In this document: in pieces, positions 55,500-64,000 of the stretch
Layout: every line of letters starts with the position of its first letter
How positions within the stretch are numbered: the first letter of the stretch is position 1
Assembly (NCBI GenBank): GCA_039105265.1
Contig: JAPFFF010000066.1
Span: 665,949 to 729,948 of the forward strand
Origin: Tritrichomonas musculus
Taxonomy: Eukaryota > Parabasalia > Tritrichomonadida > Tritrichomonadidae
Direction: 5' to 3'
Length of the DNA stretch: 64,000 bases
Notes under the pieces: generated by a model
Told to the model about the DNA's origin: nothing
What the model saw: the letters and a program-made list of their open reading frames with translations, nothing else
Databases searched by the model: none
Made by a program: the position numbers and the translations under genes

Positions 55500-55879
55500 T
55501 TTTTCTGACTAGTATCCTTACATTTCTGCATTTGGGAAAATGATAGTTGATATGTTATTACAAATTGCGAAGTATCTTACATCGAAATTGAAAGGTTTAC
55601 CAAGAAATTCAATATACTTGAGATTATCATTGTTAGCTAAAGAGGAATCGTCAATACTTTCCAATGAAGGAAGAAAAAAATTTACTATTCCTTCTGATAA
55701 GTTTGTTTCTAATGCTTTATTTTATAATTTCTGTAATAGCCAAAGGCATTATTACTAATATGCTTGACGTGGGAATGGATTATGATGCTTTCTACATCAC
55801 GATTTGAAATAAAAATAGTATCAAATGCGCGACTGCCTTTTTCGCTTTCCGTTGCAATTCAATTGCCGTATTCAACTTA
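55500..55879. other. spacer with a short open frame
   Basis: A 72-codon plus frame (55540-55758) reads AKYLTSKLKGLPRNSIYLRL, which is not chance-like but matches nothing I know. Left as unassigned. Confidence 0.3.
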
Positions 55880-56370
55880 AAAAAGATGTTTTATGTCGAA
55901 ACATCATTTTTGCATAGATTTGGAGTCTCTTGAAAACGACGTTCATCGATAGACTCCACACTTCCAGGAATAGACATACTCACGGGGCAGCTATAGCCGT
56001 CCATTTTCTTGAGTTTGGAGTTGGATTCAAATCTGACAGATTTCTGAGTAGCATGAAAAGAGCAATAACCGGCCTCTTCAGCGCTGGGATTAGCCAATCC
56101 TCAGCTGAGGCACCTTGAAGCGCGCCGTATTCAATAATTCTGATTTCAGTTTACCAGTGAACAAAAACGAGCGTTCTCCCATAGTGCCGATTTGGGCCGG
56201 AATCACGACTTCAACTTCATCAGTGACTCCGAAGTGGAGAACATCGGACTTGCCGATGCCGCCTTCACTTTTGCACATTTGCACGAAAAAACAATGATGT
56301 CCAAAAATTTCAACTTCGGAGTCCTCAGGATATGCTATTGAGTCAATGTTACGGTTTTGAAGTGAATCAT
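55880..56370 (-). pseudogene. BspA-like LRR gene fragment
   Basis: Minus-strand pieces in different frames show BspA-type repeat wording: VEVVIPAQIGTMGERSFLFTG, KLKSELLNTARF, and CPVSMSIPGSVESIDERRFQ with ETPNLCKNDVST. Frame changes separate them. It is GC-richer than the flanks, like the relics at 51-54 kb. Confidence 0.55.
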
Positions 56371-56458
56371 TTTCTATGGAGATTATTTTATATTTTTCAT
56401 TTCCTTTTTTTTAAAAAAAAAACTCAGACAGGGGAAGGACAAGGGTACCTATCGTTTG

Positions 56459-56494
56459 CCAAGGCAGCCACGCAAAAGTGGCATCTGCCCTTGG
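56459..56494. ncRNA. strong stem-loop, possible structured RNA
   Basis: CCAAGGCAGCCAC (56459-56471) pairs with GTGG-CAT-CTGCCCTTGG (56478-56494) with one small bulge and a three-base side loop, closing the hexaloop GCAAAA. It lies in a GC-richer island (56425-56505) without an open frame, 320 bases before the satellite. No known RNA family is recognised. Confidence 0.35.
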
Positions 56495-56813
56495 TGCATC
56501 ACTAAATATTTATAAGTTCTTTGCATTCTATAAAAAAGTTAATACTCAAATCTTTAAACTTGGCTTTTTAATGTTAACTTCTTCTCAATTTTGAATAGGG
56601 TGGCCATTTATTTTTTCGCTAAAAAAACATTGAGCAGCTAGATTTTCCTCTAATATCTCTTCAATCCCGGAATATTTAAACTGTGATATAGGACGTTAAT
56701 AGAAGGATTTAATTACCTTCGAATTATAATCATTTTCATTTTTAAAGGTAGAGTAAAATAATTTTTAGCTATTTTTGATTTTCTCTCAATTTTTTTTAGA
56801 TTCAGAAAATTTG

Positions 56814-59800
56814 AATGCATCTTTCCACGCCCCTCCCACCGTTCCTGCATATCTGATTATCTCATATGCATCTCCCCTCCCCCGTTCCTGCATATCTGAT
56901 TATCTCATATGCATCTCTCCCCCCCCCCGTTCCTGCATATCTGATTATCTCATATGCATCTCCCCTCCCCCCCCCCCCGTTCCTGCATATCTGATTATCT
57001 CATATGCATCTCCCCCCCCCCCGTTCCTGCATATCTGATTATCTCATATGCATCTCCCCTCCCCCCCCCCCGTTCCTGCATATCTGATTATCTCATATGC
57101 ATCTCCCCCCCCGTTCCTGCATATCTGATTATCTCATATGCATCTCCCCCCCCGTTCCTGCATATCTGATTATCTCATATGCATCTCCCCCCCCGTTCCT
57201 GCATATCTGATTATCTCATATGCATCTCCCCCCCCCCGTTCCTGCATATCTGATTATCTCATATGCATCTCCCCCCCCGTTCCTGCATATCTGATTATCT
57301 CATATGCATCTCCCCCCCCCCGTTCCTGCATATCTGATTATCTCATATGCATCTCCCCCCCCGTTCCTGCATATCTGATTATCTCATATGCATCTCCCCC
57401 CCCGTTCCTGCATATCTGATTATCTCATATGCATCTCCCCCCCCGTTCCTGCATATCTGATTATCTCATATGCATCTCCCCCCCCGTTCCTGCATATCTG
57501 ATTATCTCATATGCATCTCCCCCCCCGTTCCTGCATATCTGATTATCTCATATGCATCTCCCCCCCCGTTCCTGCATATCTGATTATCTCATATGCATCT
57601 CCCCCCCCGTTCCTGCATATCTGATTATCTCATATGCATCTCCCCCCCCGTTCCTGCATATCTGATTATCTCATATGCATCTCCCCCCCCCCGTTCCTGC
57701 ATATCTGATTATCTCATATGCATCTCCCCCCCCCCGTTCCTGCATATCTGATTATCTCATATGCATCTCCCCCCCCCGTTCCTGCATATCTGATTATCTC
57801 ATATGCATCTCCCCCCCCGTTCCTGCATATCTGATTATCTCATATGCATCTCCCCCCCCGTTCCTGCATATCTGATTATCTCATATGCATCTCCCCCCCC
57901 GTTCCTGCATATCTGATTATCTCATATGCATCTCCCCCCCCGTTCCTGCATATCTGATTATCTCATATGCATCTCCCCCCCCGTTCCTGCATATCTGATT
58001 ATCTCATATGCATCTCCCCCCCCCCGTTCCTGCATATCTGATTATCTCATATGCATCTCCCCCCCCCGTTCCTGCATATCTGATTATCTCATATGCATCT
58101 CCCCCCCCGTTCCTGCATATCTGATTATCTCATATGCATCTCCCCCCCCGTTCCTGCATATCTGATTATCTCATATGCATCTCCCCCCCCGTTCCTGCAT
58201 ATCTGATTATCTCATATGCATCTCCCCCCCCGTTCCTGCATATCTGATTATCTCATATGCATCTCCCCCCCCGTTCCTGCATATCTGATTATCTCATATG
58301 CATCTCCCCCCCCGTTCCTGCATATCTGATTATCTCATATGCATCTCCCCCCCCGTTCCTGCATATCTGATTATCTCATATGCATCTCCCCCCCCGTTCC
58401 TGCATATCTGATTATCTCATATGCATCTCCCCCCCCGTTCCTGCATATCTGATTATCTCATATGCATCTCCCCCCCCGTTCCTGCATATCTGATTATCTC
58501 ATATGCATCTCCCCCCCCGTTCCTGCATATCTGATTATCTCATATGCATCTCCCCCCCCGTTCCTGCATATCTGATTATCTCATATGCATCTCCCCCCCC
58601 GTTCCTGCATATCTGATTATCTCATATGCATCTCCCCCCCCGTTCCTGCATATCTGATTATCTCATATGCATCTCCCCCCCCGTTCCTGCATATCTGATT
58701 ATCTCATATGCATCTCCCCCCCCGTTCCTGCATATCTGATTATCTCATATGCATCTCCCCCCCCGTTCCTGCATATCTGATTATCTCATATGCATCTCCC
58801 CCCCCGTTCCTGCATATCTGATTATCTCATATGCATCTCCCCCCCCGTTCCTGCATATCTGATTATCTCATATGCATCTCCCCCCCCGTTCCTGCATATC
58901 TGATTATCTCATATGCATCTCCCCCCCCGTTCCTGCATATCTGATTATCTCATATGCATCTCCCCCCCCGTTCCTGCATATCTGATTATCTCATATGCAT
59001 CTCCCCCCCCGTTCCTGCATATCTGATTATCTCATATGCATCTCCCCCCCCGTTCCTGCATATCTGATTATCTCATATGCATCTCCCCCCCCGTTCCTGC
59101 ATATCTGATTATCTCATATGCATCTCCCCCCCCGTTCCTGCATATCTGATTATCTCATATGCATCTCCCCCCCCGTTCCTGCATATCTGATTATCTCATA
59201 TGCATCTCCCCCCCCGTTCCTGCATATCTGATTATCTCATATGCATCTCCCCCCCCGTTCCTGCATATCTGATTATCTCATATGCATCTCCCCCCCCGTT
59301 CCTGCATATCTGATTATCTCATATGCATCTCCCCCCCCGTTCCTGCATATCTGATTATCTCATATGCATCTCCCCCCCCGTTCCTGCATATCTGATTATC
59401 TCATATGCATCTCCCCCCCCGTTCCTGCATATCTGATTATCTCATATGCATCTCCCCCCCCGTTCCTGCATATCTGATTATCTCATATGCATCTCCCCCC
59501 CCGTTCCTGCATATCTGATTATCTCATATGCATCTCCCCCCCCGTTCCTGCATATCTGATTATCTCATATGCATCTCCCCCCCCGTTCCTGCATATCTGA
59601 TTATCTCATATGCATCTCCCCCCCCGTTCCTGCATATCTGATTATCTCATATGCATCTCCCCCCCCGTTCCTGCATATCTGATTATCTCATATGCATCTC
59701 CCCCCCCGTTCCTGCATATCTGATTATCTCATATGCATCTCCCCCCCCGTTCCTGCATATCTGATTATCTCATATGCATCTCCCCCCCCGTTCCTGCATA

Positions 59801-62800
59801 TCTGATTATCTCATATGCATCTCCCCCCCCGTTCCTGCATATCTGATTATCTCATATGCATCTCCCCCCCCGTTCCTGCATATCTGATTATCTCATATGC
59901 ATCTCCCCCCCCGTTCCTGCATATCTGATTATCTCATATGCATCTCCCCCCCCGTTCCTGCATATCTGATTATCTCATATGCATCTCCCCCCCCGTTCCT
60001 GCATATCTGATTATCTCATATGCATCTCCCCCCCCGTTCCTGCATATCTGATTATCTCATATGCATCTCCCCCCCCGTTCCTGCATATCTGATTATCTCA
60101 TATGCATCTCCCCCCCCGTTCCTGCATATCTGATTATCTCATATGCATCTCCCCCCCCGTTCCTGCATATCTGATTATCTCATATGCATCTCCCCCCCCG
60201 TTCCTGCATATCTGATTATCTCATATGCATCTCCCCCCCCGTTCCTGCATATCTGATTATCTCATATGCATCTCCCCCCCCGTTCCTGCATATCTGATTA
60301 TCTCATATGCATCTCCCCCCCCGTTCCTGCATATCTGATTATCTCATATGCATCTCCCCCCCCGTTCCTGCATATCTGATTATCTCATATGCATCTCCCC
60401 CCCCGTTCCTGCATATCTGATTATCTCATATGCATCTCCCCCCCCGTTCCTGCATATCTGATTATCTCATATGCATCTCCCCCCCCGTTCCTGCATATCT
60501 GATTATCTCATATGCATCTCCCCCCCCGTTCCTGCATATCTGATTATCTCATATGCATCTCCCCCCCCGTTCCTGCATATCTGATTATCTCATATGCATC
60601 TCCCCCCCCGTTCCTGCATATCTGATTATCTCATATGCATCTCCCCCCCCGTTCCTGCATATCTGATTATCTCATATGCATCTCCCCCCCCGTTCCTGCA
60701 TATCTGATTATCTCATATGCATCTCCCCCCCCGTTCCTGCATATCTGATTATCTCATATGCATCTCCCCCCCCGTTCCTGCATATCTGATTATCTCATAT
60801 GCATCTCCCCCCCCGTTCCTGCATATCTGATTATCTCATATGCATCTCCCCCCCCGTTCCTGCATATCTGATTATCTCATATGCATCTCCCCCCCCGTTC
60901 CTGCATATCTGATTATCTCATATGCATCTCCCCCCCCGTTCCTGCATATCTGATTATCTCATATGCATCTCCCCCCCCGTTCCTGCATATCTGATTATCT
61001 CATATGCATCTCCCCCCCCGTTCCTGCATATCTGATTATCTCATATGCATCTCCCCCCCCGTTCCTGCATATCTGATTATCTCATATGCATCTCCCCCCC
61101 CGTTCCTGCATATCTGATTATCTCATATGCATCTCCCCCCCCGTTCCTGCATATCTGATTATCTCATATGCATCTCCCCCCCCGTTCCTGCATATCTGAT
61201 TATCTCATATGCATCTCCCCCCCCGTTCCTGCATATCTGATTATCTCATATGCATCTCCCCCCCCGTTCCTGCATATCTGATTATCTCATATGCATCTCC
61301 CCCCCCGTTCCTGCATATCTGATTATCTCATATGCATCTCCCCCCCCGTTCCTGCATATCTGATTATCTCATATGCATCTCCCCCCCCGTTCCTGCATAT
61401 CTGATTATCTCATATGCATCTCCCCCCCCGTTCCTGCATATCTGATTATCTGCATATCTGATTATCTCATATGCATCTCCCCCCCCGTTCCTGCATATCT
61501 GATTATCTCATATGCCTCCCCCCCCCCGTTCCTGCATATCTGATTATCTCATATCTCCCCCCCCGTTCCTGCATATCTGATTATCTCATATGCATCTCCC
61601 CCCCCCCGTTCCTGCATATCTGATTATCTCATATGCCTCCCCCCCCCGTTCCTGCATATCTGATTATCTCATATGCTGCATATCTCCCCCCCCCCGTTCC
61701 TGCATATCTGATTATCTGCCTCCCCCCCCCGTTCCTGCATATCTGATTATCTCATATGCATCTCCCCCCCCGTTCCTGCATATCTGATTATCTCATATGC
61801 ATCTCCCCCCCCGTTCCTGCATATCTGATTATCTCATATGCATCTCCCCCCCCGTTCCTGCATATCTGATTATCTCATATGCATCTCCCCCCCCGTTCCT
61901 GCATATCTGATTATCTCATATGCATCTCCCCCCCCGTTCCTGCATATCTGATTATCTCATATGCATCTCCCCCCCCGTTCCTGCATATCTGATTATCTCA
62001 TATGCATCTCCCCCCCCGTTCCTGCATATCTGATTATCTCATATGCATCTCCCCCCCCGTTCCTGCATATCTGATTATCTCATATGCATCTCCCCCCCCG
62101 TTCCTGCATATCTGATTATCTCATATGCATCTCCCCCCCCGTTCCTGCATATCTGATTATCTCATATGCATCTCCCCCCCCGTTCCTGCATATCTGATTA
62201 TCTCATATGCATCTCCCCCCCCGTTCCTGCATATCTGATTATCTCATATGCATCTCCCCCCCCGTTCCTGCATATCTGATTATCTCATATGCATCTCCCC
62301 CCCCGTTCCTGCATATCTGATTATCTCATATGCCTCCCCCCCCCCGTTCCTGCATATCTGATTATCTCATATGCATCTCCCCCCCCGTTCCTGCATATCT
62401 GATTATCTCATATGCCTCCCCCCCCCGTTCCTGCATATCTGATTATCTCATATGCATCTCCCCCCCCGTTCCTGCATATCTGATTATCTCATATGCATCT
62501 CCCCCCCCGTTCCTGCATATCTGATTATCTCATATGCATCTCCCCCCCCGTTCCTGCATATCTGATTATCTCATATGCATCTCCCCCCCCGTTCCTGCAT
62601 ATCTGATTATCTCATATGCATCTCCCCCCCCGTTCCTGCATATCTGATTATCTCATATGCATCCCCCCCCCCGTTCCTGCATATCTGATTATCTCATATG
62701 CATCTCCCCCCCCGTTCCTGCATATCTGATTATCTCATATGCATCTCCCCCCCCGTTCCTGCATATCTGATTATCTCATATGCATCTCCCCCCCCGTTCC

Positions 62801-64000
62801 TGCATATCTGATTATCTCATATGCATCTCCCCCCCCGTTCCTGCATATCTGATTATCTCATATGCATCTCCCCCCCCGTTCCTGCATATCTGATTATCTC
62901 ATATGCATCTCCCCCCCCGTTCCTGCATATCTGATTATCTCATATGCATCTCCCCCCCCCGTTCCTGCATATCTGATTATCTCATATGCATCTCCCCCCC
63001 CGTTCCTGCATATCTGATTATCTCATATGCATCTCCCCCCCCGTTCCTGCATATCTGATTATCTCATATGCATCTCCCCCCCCGTTCCTGCATATCTGAT
63101 TATCTCATATGCATCTCCCCCCCCGTTCCTGCATATCTGATTATCTCATATGCATCCCCCCCCCGTTCCTGCATATCTGATTATCTCATATGCATCTCCC
63201 CCCCCGTTCCTGCATATCTGATTATCTCATATGCATCTCCCCCCCCGTTCCTGCATATCTGATTATCTCATATGCATCTCCCCCCCCCCGTTCCTGCATA
63301 TCTGATTATCTCATATGCATCTCCCCCCCCCGTTCCTGCATATCTGATTATCTCATATGCCTCCCCCCCCCCGTTCCTGCATATCTGATTATCTCATATG
63401 CCCCCCCCCCCCGTTCCTGCATATCTGATTATCTCATATGCATCTCCCCCCCCGTTCCTGCATATCTGATTATCTCATATGCATCTGCCCCCCCCCCCCC
63501 GTTCCTGCATATCTGATTATCTCATATGCATCTCCCCCCCCGTTCCTGCATATCTGATTATCTCATATGCATCTCCCCCCCCCCGTTCCTGCATATCTGA
63601 TTATCTCATATGCATCTCCCCCCCCCGTTCCTGCATATCTGATTATCTCATATGCATCTCCCCCCCCGTTCCTGCATATCTGATTATCTCATATGCCTCC
63701 CCCCCCCGTTCCTGCATATCTGATTATCTCATATGCATCTCCCCCCCCCGTTCCTGCATATCTGATTATCTCATATGCCCCCCCCCCCCCGTTCCTGCAT
63801 ATCTGATTATCTCATATGCATCTCCCCCCCCGTTCCTGCATATCTGATTATCTCATATGCATCTCCCCCCCCGTTCCTGCATATCTGATTATCTCATATG
63901 CCCCCCCCCCCGTTCCTGCATATCTGATTATCTCATATGCATCTCCCCCCCCGTTCCTGCATATCTGATTATCTCATATGCCCCTCCCCCGTTCCTGCAT
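56814..64000. repeat. 41-bp C-tract satellite, about 174 units, open at the window end
   Basis: The unit is about 41 bp: CATATGCATC, TC8, GTTCCTGCATATCTGATTAT, CT. Each unit holds a run of usually eight C and an imperfect hairpin (TGCATAT and ATATGCA around CTGATTATCTC). From about 58,085 to 61,440 roughly 80 successive units look identical. At the left edge (56814-57080) units vary, with C runs of up to 13 and CCCCTCCC interruptions; further variants (CATATGCCTCC, missing segments) cluster at 61441-61735 and after 62330. Because 41 is not a multiple of three, it is not protein-coding; the recurrent Ser/Ile/Pro frames are artefacts. It runs past the window end, so true length is unknown. Confidence 0.97.

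Noticed and set aside
56775-63847. Open frames of 60-120 codons in the satellite (Ser/Ile/Pro-rich)
   Set aside because: They are read-through of a 41-bp unit in rotating frames; C-run length changes open and close them. No coding signal.
571-64000. CRISPR array
   Set aside because: The satellite has no unique spacers; it is a eukaryotic tandem repeat.

Overview
This window looks like nuclear DNA of a parabasalid (trichomonad) protist. It is very AT-rich, every recognisable gene is one uninterrupted exon, and several genes carry a TCAYW initiator-like motif within about 5-30 bases of the ATG, as known for Trichomonas core promoters. The gene set is typically trichomonad: an R2R3 Myb protein, a Pro/Gln-rich metacaspase, a PLAC8-type Cys-rich protein, BspA-like (LRR_5) and DUF3447-ankyrin proteins, TKL-type kinases, a mariner element and Maverick/Polinton debris. 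I cannot name the species.

Layout. 0-12 kb: AT-rich spacer with decayed ~1.27-kb inverted-repeat elements, a small unknown protein, a GT61/DUF563-like glycosyltransferase and a Myb protein. 12-18 kb: a dense block with metacaspase, PLAC8 protein, BspA-like LRR protein and a four-RRM poly(A)-binding-like protein. 18.2-22.2 kb: AT-only low-complexity DNA with an apparently exact 1,065-bp tandem duplication. 22-32 kb: transposon graveyard (tRNA-like/SINE candidate, a ~1.27-kb inverted-repeat element, a broken Polinton derivative, a 21-bp tandem repeat, a TA-flanked DNA transposon). 32-39.8 kb: coiled-coil protein, SAM methyltransferase, DUF1846 C-terminal protein, TKL-like pseudokinase. 40-46 kb: internally deleted mariner, a tRNA gene, gene relics and a small hypothetical gene. 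49-56.5 kb: coiled-coil protein, then relics of a DUF3447-ankyrin/BspA gene, a TKL kinase, a coiled-coil protein and a BspA protein. 56.8-64 kb: a satellite of about 174 units of ~41 bp, each with a C8 tract and a short inverted repeat, running off the window end.

The genes do not form an obvious pathway. The most striking global signals are the C-tract satellite and a strong intragenic GC rise: several single ORFs go from about 23-32% GC near the start codon to 60-75% GC further downstream, in a window whose spacers are far more AT-rich. All function calls rest on reading motifs by eye; no database search was possible.
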